A DNA stretch of 64,000 bases, taken from NCBI GenBank assembly GCA_017307785.1, contig JAFKGI010000024.1, positions 1-64,000 of the forward strand, in the 5' to 3' direction. This stretch comes from Vulcanimicrobiota bacterium. GTDB taxonomy: Bacteria; Vulcanimicrobiota; Xenobia; Xenobiales; JADMJV01. How positions within the stretch are numbered: the stretch's first letter is position 1; each line of letters begins with the position of its first letter. A program made the translations under genes and the position numbers. Shown one piece after another: positions 32,759-41,762 of this stretch. The notes under the pieces are model-generated. The model had not been told where the DNA came from, made no database searches, and saw nothing but the letters and a program-made list of their open reading frames with translations.

Positions 32759-33655
32759 ATGGCCAACGAGTACGACGACATCCTTCCGCCCTTGTCCAGC
32801 GAGGACAAGATGATGGCCGGTTCGTGCTACCCTCTCTGGCCGGTCGTTCCGGCCTTTGTTCTGCTGAGCTCCAAGCGCCAGGATCCCTTTCTGGCTTTCC
32901 ACGCCGTTCAGGCTCTGGCTGTTGGGCTGACCACCAGCGTGCTTTCGGTCGTAGGCCTCTTCTTGCTCTGGGTTTCCTATTCGAGCTTGCCCACCAGCTG
33001 GATGATGACTTCAGGCGCCATCGGCGTGGTGCTGATGCTGGCCGCGCTGGCGTTCGGAGCCTTCTGCTTCCTGGCCCAAATTTTCTTGGGCTGGCAGGCT
33101 TCTTCCGGTCGCTTTCTGCGAGTGGCCGGCCTGGGCGATATGTGCGAAGCCCGCATGGCCAGCCTGCTGGGATTGAGCGCCCTTCAACTGCGCCAGCTGG
33201 CGGTGGACCGCGAGCTGGTTCCGGACGAAAAGATCACCGTGCTGGCTCCGGTGGCCACTCCCGAGCAAATGCAGGCCGAGATGGACCGTTGGGCTCAGCC
33301 GGCTGCCCAGGCTCAAACCTGGTGGGGCAAAGGTCAGCAACCCGCCGCCCAGGTTCAGGCTCAGGCGACCGAAGTAGACTGGCAGCCGGAGCCGGAACCT
33401 GTAAGACAGGCTCCCCCCGCTCCCCCGCAGCGGCCGGCGGCCGCTCAGCAACCCGAAGTGAAACCCTGGCGCCCGGCCGCGCAGACGCCGCCGGCCCCGC
33501 CTCAACCCGCTGCTCGCCCCGGCGAAGTGAAGCCCTGGCGCCCGGCTCAAGCGCAGGCGCAGCAGTCCCCAGCCGCTCGTCCGGTGTCCTTTCCGAGCGT
33601 CTCGCGCGAGGCCCCGGAAGAAAAAAAGAAGTGGTGGACCCCCAAGGAGGGGTAG
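32759..33655 (+). CDS. Tic20-like (DUF4870) membrane protein with Pro/Ala-rich tail
   Basis: 298 residues. Residues 1-140 carry four hydrophobic segments in a Tic20/DUF4870 arrangement (YPLWPVVPAFVLL, DPFLAFHAVQALAV). The last 120 residues are rich in A, P and Q with two copies of EVKPWRPA near residues 230-265, probably an extended cytoplasmic or surface tail. Function unknown. It follows the M23 gene by 27 bases. The stop TAG overlaps an 11-bp terminal inverted repeat shared with the convergent gene's stop. Confidence 0.7.
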   Translation: MANEYDDILPPLSSEDKMMAGSCYPLWPVVPAFVLLSSKRQDPFLAFHAVQALAVGLTTSVLSVVGLFLLWVSYSSLPTSWMMTSGAIGVVLMLAALAFGAFCFLAQIFLGWQASSGRFLRVAGLGDMCEARMASLLGLSALQLRQLAVDRELVPDEKITVLAPVATPEQMQAEMDRWAQPAAQAQTWWGKGQQPAAQVQAQATEVDWQPEPEPVRQAPPAPPQRPAAAQQPEVKPWRPAAQTPPAPPQPAARPGEVKPWRPAQAQAQQSPAARPVSFPSVSREAPEEKKKWWTPKEG

Positions 33656-33754
33656 GGTCTGTGCTTCTGCACGCCTCCGCTGCTCGCTCCTCACTCCTTG
33701 AGTATGGGGCGCCTGACAAAAACTACATCGCAAGTTAAATGTCCACAGACCCTA
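33653..33754. repeat. 102-bp segment with 11-bp terminal inverted repeats carrying both stop codons
   Basis: TAGGGTCTGTG (33653-33663) is the exact reverse complement of CACAGACCCTA (33744-33754). The left arm contains the stop of the Tic20-like gene; the right arm contains the stop (read on the minus strand) of the DUF721 gene. The 80 bases between hold no gene. Confidence 0.6.
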
Positions 33755-34711
33755 GCTCAATCCCGGGTCGTCGGGTCGGACGTTGGCGCGGGCCCCGGCT
33801 TCCGGATCTTTCTTCTTCCGCTTGCTCTTATCGAACGGTGGCGGGGCTTTGTCTTCCAGGTAGGCGTTGCCCCAGGTTTTCCCCAGACTGAAGTAGATAT
33901 GGCGATCGAGCAACTGATCCCAGGGCGTCTGAGTGGTGAGCATGCAGATCTGCAGCATCAGATTGCGCAAGGGCGGCGGTAGGACTTCGCCGGTCTGCAG
34001 GACATCGCGCTGCTGGTAATAGCTAAGCAGAAAGATCGAGCGCAGTTGGTGGCGGGCGGTGTGAAAATCGCCCTGTCGCAGGGCTTTGAGGTGCGAGCGG
34101 GCCTCGGCGAAGCTGATCCAGGGCTGGCGTCCAATCAACTGGAACAGCTTGCGGCGGCGTTCGCGGTCGCGCTCCTGGCGGCAGCCAATGCACAGACGGC
34201 GATCTTGCAGCACCCCGCACAACTGACATGGCATGGCGCCCTGACTGCGCAGCCAGACGTCGCGACGCTCTTTTTGTCGCAACGCGCGCAAGAAACTGGC
34301 CCGCAAATCGGGATCTTCCACGCCCTCCGCCAGGCGCTCGAGGCGATACTCGACCGAGCGAGGAAGCTCGATGGCGGCCAGGTCTTCGGGCACCGAGACG
34401 GGAGCTTCGGTGAAGGTCGGCACCACCACGCCCACCTGGCAGCGCAATTGCTCGACTCGCAGACGGGGAAACCGCTTGTGGATGGCGTTGAGAATGGAAT
34501 CCTGCAGCAGCATGATCTCCTGAGACCAGACCGGCGCACGCACACGAATCCACAGCATCCGACCCTGCAGCTTCTGGGGAGCGCAATAAGGGGCGAGTCG
34601 GGTGCCCACAAGTTCCGGCCAGGAAGCCTGGATTTGAAAGCGGGCCAGCTTTTGAGTGACGCCCAGACCTTCCACAGCCGGAGGCAAACTGGGCCCGAGC
34701 GGCCTCAGCAT
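33752..34711 (-). CDS. DciA-like (DUF721) protein with zinc ribbon and long C-terminus
   Basis: 319 residues. The N-terminal 100 match DUF721/DciA, the bacterial helicase-loading family (QASWPELVGTRLAPYCAPQK, LQGRMLWIRVRAPVWSQEI). Unlike usual DciA, it continues with a four-cysteine ribbon near residues 160-176 (CQLC and CIGC), a helical region and a basic tail (KSKRKKKDPEAG). It overlaps recF by 7 bases in the same direction, a common DciA context. It may couple DnaB loading with another DNA transaction; the extension is unassigned. Confidence 0.8.
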   Translation of the reverse strand: MLRPLGPSLPPAVEGLGVTQKLARFQIQASWPELVGTRLAPYCAPQKLQGRMLWIRVRAPVWSQEIMLLQDSILNAIHKRFPRLRVEQLRCQVGVVVPTFTEAPVSVPEDLAAIELPRSVEYRLERLAEGVEDPDLRASFLRALRQKERRDVWLRSQGAMPCQLCGVLQDRRLCIGCRQERDRERRRKLFQLIGRQPWISFAEARSHLKALRQGDFHTARHQLRSIFLLSYYQQRDVLQTGEVLPPPLRNLMLQICMLTTQTPWDQLLDRHIYFSLGKTWGNAYLEDKAPPPFDKSKRKKKDPEAGARANVRPDDPGLS

Positions 34712-35769
34712 GGGCAGACCCGTCCTTCATCCACCCGATAAAGCCGATGCTCCGGAGACAGCTCCAGAGGCGTGGCGGTCGTGATCAAAACCTGAGAGGC
34801 ACCCTCCAACCAGCGCAATAGTCGCGCCTGGCGTAGCGGGTCGAGTTCCGAGAAACAGTCATCCAACAACACGACCGGGCGCTCCTTTCCAATTTCCAGC
34901 AACATCTCCGCCTGGGCCAGGCGCATAGCCAACGCCAGCGTGCGCCGCTGCCCCTGAGAGCCGAAACGTCGCACCAAAGCTTCTCCCAGACAAAGTTGCA
35001 CTTCGTCACGGTGCGGTCCTACCAAACAGGTGCGGCGGCGCCACTCCTCCGACCCGGCGCGGCGCAGCGCCTCGACGAAATCGCCCTTCACACAGGGCTC
35101 ATACTCGATCCGCAACTCCTGGGTCTCGCCGGACAATTCGGCATAGAGCGAGGCCAACAAAGGTTGTAACTGCTGGCAGGCGCGAGCGCGAAATTCCATC
35201 AGGTTCAGGCCGAACTGCATCAGCAGTTGATCCCAGCTCTCCAACTCGGCACGAGAAGACTGGGCCCGCAGCAGGGCGCCCTTCTGACGCAAAACCTTTT
35301 GATAACGCCCCAGCGCCTCCAGATAGGCCGGATACAGCTTGCACAGCAACAGGTCTAGATAACCGCGACGCATTTCCGGCCCCCCCTGAACCAACTCCAG
35401 ATCGTCGGGAGTGAACAGAGCCAGAGGCAGTTCGCTGAGAAAATCGGCCAATCGGCGCACCGGCTGGTCTTGCAAGAGAATCCGGCGCTGCAACGGCTGA
35501 GCTTGCCAGCGCATGGTCAGTTGCCGGGGTCGGCCGGAGTCGCGCACCATGGAAAGATGCAGCCCACCCGCTTCCTGCCCCCAGCGAATCAAGTCCGCTT
35601 CTTTGCTGGTGCGAAAAGATCGAGCCGTGGCCCCCAGGTAGACCGCTTCCAAAAGAGCCGTCTTGCCTTGCGCGTTCCGTCCTTCAAATACGTGCAGACC
35701 CGCACCTAGCTCCACTTCCTGGAAGGTGTAGTTGCGAAAATCCTGGAGCCGGAGCGCGGAAATCCTCAT
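34705..35769 (-). CDS. recF: DNA replication and repair protein RecF
   Basis: 354 residues, SMC-like ATPase: Walker A GRNAQGKT near residue 30, signature region GSQGQRRTLALAMRLAQ and Walker B VVLLDDCFSELD. RecF helps load RecA at gaps. The ATG at 35769 (MRISALRLQDFRNY) is the family start; the earlier in-frame start (35811) only adds 14 residues. dnaA and dnaN, its frequent neighbours, are not in the window. Divergent from the glycosyltransferase with a 55-base gap. Confidence 0.95.
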   Translation of the reverse strand: MRISALRLQDFRNYTFQEVELGAGLHVFEGRNAQGKTALLEAVYLGATARSFRTSKEADLIRWGQEAGGLHLSMVRDSGRPRQLTMRWQAQPLQRRILLQDQPVRRLADFLSELPLALFTPDDLELVQGGPEMRRGYLDLLLCKLYPAYLEALGRYQKVLRQKGALLRAQSSRAELESWDQLLMQFGLNLMEFRARACQQLQPLLASLYAELSGETQELRIEYEPCVKGDFVEALRRAGSEEWRRRTCLVGPHRDEVQLCLGEALVRRFGSQGQRRTLALAMRLAQAEMLLEIGKERPVVLLDDCFSELDPLRQARLLRWLEGASQVLITTATPLELSPEHRLYRVDEGRVCPC

Positions 35770-35824
35770 TCTTCCAGGGACAGTTTCCGCAAGGCATAAG
35801 GGTCCCTTCATAGAACAGGCCGGC

Positions 35825-36964
35825 GTGCGAATCGCCCACTTCAGCGACTGCTACTCACCAAGGATCAACGGTGTGACCACCTCCATTCAGGTGCTCAAGC
35901 GAGCCCTGGAGCGAGAGGGCCACGAAGTGCACCTGTTCGTGCCGCGCTATACCCGTAAGGATCCGCCCGAAGAGCACGTTCACCGCATCACTTCGATGTA
36001 TATGCCGCTGCAGCCCGAAGACCGCATGGGCATTCCCTGGCCGCCCGGCCAGATGCGCCAGCTTTACGGCCAAAAATTCGACATCATCCACGTCCACACA
36101 CCTTTCAACATGGGCTGGATGGGTTACAGCAAAGCTTTTTTCGGGCGAGTCCCTATGGTCTTCACTCACCACACCCTCTGGGAGGAATACGCCCACTACC
36201 TCAAGGGCGTGCCCATCAAACTGGGCCGCTGGGTGGGCCATCAGCTTTGCGACTTTTACTTCCGGCGCGCACGAGCTGTAGTGATGCCGTCTCACGAAGT
36301 GGCGCAAGCCATCCAGGGGCGGCTGCGCTGCCCTTTTGAAGTGATTCCTACCGGTATCGACTGCGCTGCCTTGCGCGACGGCGACGCGGGCAAAGCTCGA
36401 CAAGAACTGGGCCTGCGAGACGATGACGAGCTTTTTCTCTACATGGGTCGGATGGGCAAAGAAAAGTCCATCGATTTTCTGCTGAAGGCCTTCCAAGCCT
36501 ACTGCCAGCAAGGCGGAACAGCCCATTTCGCGCTGATCGGAGGCGGTCCGGAACTGGAAAACCTGAAGCGCGCGACGGTGGAAATGGGGATTGCCGAGCG
36601 CTGTCATTTTCCGGGTTACCGACAACGGGAACGACTGAAAGATTACCTGGCAGCCACCAAGATGTTTCTCTTTGCCAGCCAGACCGAGACTCAGGGCCTG
36701 GTCTTGATCGAGGCGGCTGCCGCCGGCGTGCCCGTAGTCGCGATACGAGCCAGCGGAGTCAACGAAGCCGTGGAGCCCGACGGGAGCGGCCTGCTGACCT
36801 CTCCTGGACGACTGGAGGAGTTCGTGGCAGCGATGCAACGAGTGGACCAGAATCCGGAACTCCACCAGCGACTGAGCCAGCGCGCAAGCTCCTGGGCGGA
36901 CGGTTTTTCAGATCGAGAAATGGGCCGCAAAATGACGAATTTATACCGGTCTTTGCGCCCCTGA
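35825..36964 (+). CDS. GT4-family glycosyltransferase
   Basis: 379 residues, GT-B fold. N-terminal domain: IAHFSDCYSPRINGVTTSI and HVHTPFNMGWMGY. C-terminal: FLYMGRMGKEKSIDFLLKAF, ALIGGGPELENLK and the nucleotide-sugar E-x7-E motif in TETQGLVLIEAAAAG. Similar to diacylglycerol glucosyltransferases and phosphatidylinositol mannosyltransferases. Start: GTG 35825 fits the family N-terminus (MRIAHFSD); the longer upstream frame overlaps recF. Confidence 0.88.
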   Translation: MRIAHFSDCYSPRINGVTTSIQVLKRALEREGHEVHLFVPRYTRKDPPEEHVHRITSMYMPLQPEDRMGIPWPPGQMRQLYGQKFDIIHVHTPFNMGWMGYSKAFFGRVPMVFTHHTLWEEYAHYLKGVPIKLGRWVGHQLCDFYFRRARAVVMPSHEVAQAIQGRLRCPFEVIPTGIDCAALRDGDAGKARQELGLRDDDELFLYMGRMGKEKSIDFLLKAFQAYCQQGGTAHFALIGGGPELENLKRATVEMGIAERCHFPGYRQRERLKDYLAATKMFLFASQTETQGLVLIEAAAAGVPVVAIRASGVNEAVEPDGSGLLTSPGRLEEFVAAMQRVDQNPELHQRLSQRASSWADGFSDREMGRKMTNLYRSLRP

Positions 36965-36999
36965 AAGGGCAGGAGAAGCCTGGCCTTTCCAGAAGTTTT

Positions 37000-37122
37000 T
37001 TCACCTATGATGTTACTTTTCCAGACTCGGTTTGTAAGAGTCTGAGCGCCGCTACGGCCCCCTGAGGCCGCCCGCTACCGCGAGTCGCTAGCCCACCCGT
37101 CGAACTACCCCCTGGAGGACCC
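37000..37122 (+). promoter_or_regulatory. gyrB promoter region and structured leader
   Basis: A -10-like TATGAT lies near 37012, with no firm -35. The leader contains two hairpins: CAGACTC/GAGTCTG (37022-37028 with 37038-37044) and CGGCC/GGCCG (about 37055-37070). GGAGG precedes the ATG. The leader could mediate supercoiling-linked control of gyrB. Confidence 0.4.
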
Positions 37123-39129
37123 ATGGATCCCATTACAGAGATAAACCCGGACGAAGAGCAATTCACGGCAATGGCCGCCGAGGACCGCGTGCAGTCGCAC
37201 GAAGGCGATCTGGCCATGACCGTGGAGGACTACGAAGCCGGTGATATTCAGGTCCTCAAAGGCCTGGAAGGCGTGCGCAAGCGTCCGGGAATGTACATCG
37301 GGCGCACCGACAGCGACGGCCTCCACCACTGTGTCTTCGAGGTGGTGGACAATTCGGTGGACGAAGCCATGGCCGGAGCCTGTAACAACATCTGGGTCAC
37401 CATGCACACGGACGGGTCCGTATCAGTACGCGATGACGGTCGAGGCATCCCGGTGGCCGTGCATCCCACCGAAGGCGTCACCACCCTGGAGCTGGTCATG
37501 ACCCAGCTTCACGCGGGCGGCAAATTCGAGGGCAAAGGCTACAAGGTTTCCGGCGGCCTGCACGGTGTGGGCGTCTCGGTGGTCAACGCTCTTTCGATCA
37601 AGCTGACCGCTGACGTCTGGCGTGACGGGGGACATCACCAGATGTCCTTCTCGCGCGGTCTGGTCGAAGGTCCGATGGTTAGCTCCCCTGACCCCGGCCA
37701 GGAGCACAGCGGCACCCAGGTGCGTTTTTATCCCGACCCGGTCATCTTTGAGACGACCACCTTCGTCTACGAAGTTCTCATGCAGCGCTTGCGCGAACTG
37801 GCCTTCCTGAACAAGGGGCTGGCCATCGAGTTGACCCAGGAGGGCGGCAAGCACAATCGCTTTCTCTATGAAGGCGGCATCCGCGAGTTCGTGCAGCACC
37901 TCAATCAGAACAAACACGCGATCTATCCCGACCCTTTCTATGTGTCTCGTGTGGCCGAATCGGTCGAGCGTGGAGCGGTCTCGGTGGAAATCGCGGTGCA
38001 GCACAACGAGTCTTTTCAAGAGCAACTCTACAGCTTCGCCAACAACATCAACACGGCCGAAGGCGGCATGCACGTCACCGGCTTCAAAACCGCTCTGACG
38101 CGCGTGATGAACCTGTTTGCCCGAGAGCGCAAATTGCTCAAGGACAACGAGCCCAACTTTACCGGCGACGACGTGCGCGAAGGCCTGACAGCGATTATCT
38201 CCATCAAGCTGCCGGAGCCACAGTTCGAAAATCAGACCAAGAAGAAGCTCACCACCACCGAGGCACGGCAGATCACCGAATCGATTTTCGATGAGTTCTT
38301 CAAAGAGTTCTTGGACGAAAATCCCACCGTGGCCAAGGCCATCGTGGAGAAGGCCATCAGCGCCAGCCGCGCTCGTGAGGCCGCCCGCAAAGCGCGCGAG
38401 ACGGTGCGCCGCAAGGGTGCGCTGGACTCGGCTTCGTTGCCCGGCAAGTTGGCCGATTGCTCCAACAAAGACCCGAAAGAATCCGAGCTTTATATCGTAG
38501 AGGGCGATAGCGCAGGCGGCTCCGCCAAGCAAGGTCGCGACCGACACTTCCAGGCGATTTTGCCGCTCAAGGGTAAGATTTTGAACGTGGAAAAAGCCCG
38601 CGTGGACAAGATGTTTGGCCACTCGGAAATCCGCGCTCTGATCGCGGCCCTGGGCACAGGTATCGGCGAGGACTTCAACATCGAGAAGTTGCGCTACCAT
38701 CGCATCATCATCATGACGGACGCCGACGTCGACGGTGCTCACATCCGCACTCTGCTACTGACTTTCTTCTATCGTCAGATGCCGCAGCTTTTCGATGGAG
38801 GCCACATCTACATCGCGCAGCCGCCGCTCTTCAAACTCACTCGCGGCAAGAAAATCCAATACGCCTACTCCGATGCGGAACGAGACCAGGTAATCGCTGA
38901 AATGGGCGATAACGTCGGTATTCAGCGTTACAAAGGCCTGGGTGAAATGGACGCCGAGCAACTCTGGACCACGACCATGGATCCCAGCGTGCGCATCATG
39001 CGTCACGCCCACATCCAGGACGCCATTGAAGCAGACGGCATGTTCACCGTGCTGATGGGTGACGAAGTGCCTCCGCGCCGCGAATTCATCATCAACTACG
39101 CCCGTCACGTCAAGAACCTCGACATCTAG
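37123..39129 (+). CDS. gyrB: DNA gyrase subunit B
   Basis: 668 residues, of the short GyrB type. N-terminal GHKL ATPase (GLEGVRKRPGMYIGRT, EVVDNSVDEAMAG, DDGRGIP, GGLHGVGVSVVNALS), a transducer domain, the TOPRIM metal site (EGDSAGG, later DADVDGAHI) and the C-terminal RYKGLGEMDAEQLW. About 40 extra residues precede the ATPase start. With GyrA it forms gyrase. gyrA follows 14 bases later. Confidence 0.98.
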   Translation: MDPITEINPDEEQFTAMAAEDRVQSHEGDLAMTVEDYEAGDIQVLKGLEGVRKRPGMYIGRTDSDGLHHCVFEVVDNSVDEAMAGACNNIWVTMHTDGSVSVRDDGRGIPVAVHPTEGVTTLELVMTQLHAGGKFEGKGYKVSGGLHGVGVSVVNALSIKLTADVWRDGGHHQMSFSRGLVEGPMVSSPDPGQEHSGTQVRFYPDPVIFETTTFVYEVLMQRLRELAFLNKGLAIELTQEGGKHNRFLYEGGIREFVQHLNQNKHAIYPDPFYVSRVAESVERGAVSVEIAVQHNESFQEQLYSFANNINTAEGGMHVTGFKTALTRVMNLFARERKLLKDNEPNFTGDDVREGLTAIISIKLPEPQFENQTKKKLTTTEARQITESIFDEFFKEFLDENPTVAKAIVEKAISASRAREAARKARETVRRKGALDSASLPGKLADCSNKDPKESELYIVEGDSAGGSAKQGRDRHFQAILPLKGKILNVEKARVDKMFGHSEIRALIAALGTGIGEDFNIEKLRYHRIIIMTDADVDGAHIRTLLLTFFYRQMPQLFDGGHIYIAQPPLFKLTRGKKIQYAYSDAERDQVIAEMGDNVGIQRYKGLGEMDAEQLWTTTMDPSVRIMRHAHIQDAIEADGMFTVLMGDEVPPRREFIINYARHVKNLDI

Positions 39130-39143
39130 GAGTCGCTGCAAGC

Positions 39144-41756
39144 ATGTCTACAGAAGATAGAAAAGACCTCATTCCTGTCGCCGTAATCGACGAAATGCGC
39201 GAAGCCTATATGGACTACGCCATGAGCGTTATCGTGTCGCGCGCCCTGCCCGACGCACGAGACGGTCTCAAACCGGTTCACCGACGCATTCTCTACACGA
39301 TGCGCGAGGAAAACATTACGCCCGACCGTCCCTTCAAGAAGTCGGCCTCGACCGTCGGCAACGTGATGGCCCGTTACCATCCGCACGGCGACTCGGCCAT
39401 CTACGACTCGCTGGTGCGTATGGCCCAACCTTTCAACCTGCGCTACATGCTGGTGCAGGGCCACGGCAACTTCGGTTCGGTAGACGGCGACAACGCGGCC
39501 GCCATGCGCTACACCGAAGCCCGTCTCTCCAAGATCGCCATGATGATGCTGGAGGACCTGGATAAGGACACCGTCGACTGGCGCCCTAACTTCGACGCCT
39601 CGCTGCAAGAACCGGTGGTGCTGCCCAACCGCATTCCCAACCTGCTGCTCAACGGCTCGGATGGTATCGCGGTCGGCATGGCCACCAAGATTCCCCCGCA
39701 CAATCTGAACGAGCTGATCGCCGGCTGCTTGCTCTTGCTCGACAACGCCGAAACCGAGATCGAAGACCTGATCGAGGTCATCCCCGGTCCCGACTTCCCC
39801 ACCGGTGGCCAGATTCTGGGGCGCAACGGTATTCGCGAGGCTTATCGCACCGGGCGCGGCTCCATTCTGATGCGAGCCAAGGTCGAAGTGGAAGAAATGA
39901 AGCGCGCCGGGCGTCAGCAGCTGGTGGTCACGGAAATTCCCTTCCAGGTCAACAAATCGCGCCTGCAGATCAACATCGCCGAAATGATCAAGGAAAAGCG
40001 CATCGAGGGCATCTCGGACATGCGCGACGAGTCGGATCGCAAGGGCATGCGCATCGTCTTCGAGTTGAGCCAGGGATCGCACCCCGAAGTGGTGATGAAC
40101 CAGCTCTTTAAATATTCGGAACTGCAGACCACCTTCGGCGTCAACATGCTGGCCCTGACCAACGGTGTGCCGCGCGTGCTCAACCTGCGCGACATGCTGC
40201 TGGAATTCGTCAATCACCGCCGCGTGGTCGTACGCCGCCGTTCGCAATACTTGCTGGACAAGGCCCTCAAGCGCGCCCACATCGTCGAAGGCCTGCTAAA
40301 AGCCCTCGATCATATCGACGAAATCATCAAGCTCATCCGCGGCTCGGCCGACCCGGCCGAAGCCCGCAGCGGCTTGATGACCCGCTTCGACTTCTCGGAA
40401 CTGCAGGCTCAAGCCATTCTGGATATGCGTCTGCAGCGCCTGACCGGCCTGGAACGCGACAAACTGCAGAACGAGCACAACGAACTGATGGCCGAGATCG
40501 CTTTCTTGCGCGGCCTGTTGGAGGATGCGGTGAAGCTCGACAACGTGGTTCGCCAGGAAATGATCGAAGTCCGCGACACCTTCGGAGACGACCGTCGCAC
40601 CGAGATCGTGGCCTTTGCCGGCGAGCTCAACATCGAAGACTTGATCGCCGAGGAGAAGATGGTCGTGACCATCTCCCAGACCGGCTACATCAAGCGCGTT
40701 CCCTACGATACCTACCGCACCCAAAAGCGTGGCGGGCGGGGTATCTCGGGCACCGGACTGAAGGAAGAGGATTCGCTGGAGCACCTCTTCGTCAGCTCCA
40801 CCCACCACCACATTCTGTTCTTTACCAACCGGGCTCGCGTGTTCCGCATGAAGGTGCACGAGATTCAAGAATACTCGCGCACGGCCAAGGGCACGCCCTT
40901 GATCAACCTGCTGCCCATCGTGGACGGCGAGCGAGTGGCCTCGATCATTCCCGTGCGCAGCTTCGAAGATCCGGGCACCATCGTGACCTGCACCCGCGAA
41001 GGCATCATCAAGCGCACCGAACTGGTCTCTTACTCGCGCATCAACTCTTCCGGACTGATCGCTCTGACCCTCAAGGAGGGCGATGAGTTGGTCAGCGTCA
41101 AGCTGACGCCCGGTGATCAGGATCTGATTCTGGTCACTCAGAACGGCATGGCCATTCGCTTCCACGAGGAAGACGCGCGCGCTCTGGGCCGCACGGCTCA
41201 AGGCGTGAAGGGCATCGATCTGAAAGAAGGCGACGTGGTCGTGGCCATGGACTCGGTGCAAAAGCGCGAAGCCACCGGGGAAGAGGCTCCCGCGGACGCG
41301 GACAACGAGCCTGCGGCCGAAGGTGAGGAAGCAGCAGCCAGTGACGCGACCCCCGGCGAGAAATTGCTGGTGGTAACCCTCAATGGATACGGCAAGCGCA
41401 CTTTGCTCGACCAGTATCCGACCCAGGGTCGTGGCGGCAAAGGTCTGAAAACTCTGCAAATGACGGAGAAGACGGGCCACATCGTGGGCGCGATGGTGGT
41501 CGACGATCACCACGAGTTCATGGTGTCGACGCTGCAAGGCACGCTGATCAAACTGGCCGTTTCCGACGTCAACTGCATCGGGCGAGCCACCCAGGGCGTG
41601 CGCGTCATCCGTCTCGGCGAGGGTGACCTGGTCGGCGCGGTGACCCGGATCATTCCGGAAGAAAGCGACGACGAAGTGGAAGAAGAGGTCGCCGGCAACG
41701 AAGAGGTCCCCAGCGGTGACGCGACCGGCGAGGCCATCGAACCGGAAGCCGAGTAA
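39144..41756 (+). CDS. gyrA: DNA gyrase subunit A
   Basis: 870 residues. Catalytic tyrosine Y123 (AAMRYTEARLS), QRDR positions with wild-type-like S84 and D88 (PHGDSAIYDSLVRMAQ), and a C-terminal beta-pinwheel with a GyrA box-like QKRGGRG (near residue 530), supporting gyrase rather than topoisomerase IV. An acidic, alanine/glutamate-rich insert of about 28 residues interrupts the pinwheel (41275-41360), and the C-terminus ends with an acidic tail. Confidence 0.98.
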   Translation: MSTEDRKDLIPVAVIDEMREAYMDYAMSVIVSRALPDARDGLKPVHRRILYTMREENITPDRPFKKSASTVGNVMARYHPHGDSAIYDSLVRMAQPFNLRYMLVQGHGNFGSVDGDNAAAMRYTEARLSKIAMMMLEDLDKDTVDWRPNFDASLQEPVVLPNRIPNLLLNGSDGIAVGMATKIPPHNLNELIAGCLLLLDNAETEIEDLIEVIPGPDFPTGGQILGRNGIREAYRTGRGSILMRAKVEVEEMKRAGRQQLVVTEIPFQVNKSRLQINIAEMIKEKRIEGISDMRDESDRKGMRIVFELSQGSHPEVVMNQLFKYSELQTTFGVNMLALTNGVPRVLNLRDMLLEFVNHRRVVVRRRSQYLLDKALKRAHIVEGLLKALDHIDEIIKLIRGSADPAEARSGLMTRFDFSELQAQAILDMRLQRLTGLERDKLQNEHNELMAEIAFLRGLLEDAVKLDNVVRQEMIEVRDTFGDDRRTEIVAFAGELNIEDLIAEEKMVVTISQTGYIKRVPYDTYRTQKRGGRGISGTGLKEEDSLEHLFVSSTHHHILFFTNRARVFRMKVHEIQEYSRTAKGTPLINLLPIVDGERVASIIPVRSFEDPGTIVTCTREGIIKRTELVSYSRINSSGLIALTLKEGDELVSVKLTPGDQDLILVTQNGMAIRFHEEDARALGRTAQGVKGIDLKEGDVVVAMDSVQKREATGEEAPADADNEPAAEGEEAAASDATPGEKLLVVTLNGYGKRTLLDQYPTQGRGGKGLKTLQMTEKTGHIVGAMVVDDHHEFMVSTLQGTLIKLAVSDVNCIGRATQGVRVIRLGEGDLVGAVTRIIPEESDDEVEEEVAGNEEVPSGDATGEAIEPEAE

Positions 41757-41762
41757 CTCCAG

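Noticed and set aside
33653..33754. Intact insertion sequence
   Set aside because: Too short to encode a transposase and no flanking direct repeat identified; kept as an inverted-repeat finding only.
37423..38742. Long minus-strand open frame opposite gyrB
   Set aside because: A mirror of GC-rich coding sequence, with no ribosome site or domain.
33752..39129. Chromosome origin near recF and gyrB
   Set aside because: No dnaA or dnaN, and no cluster of TTATCCACA boxes was seen; isolated near matches occur elsewhere.
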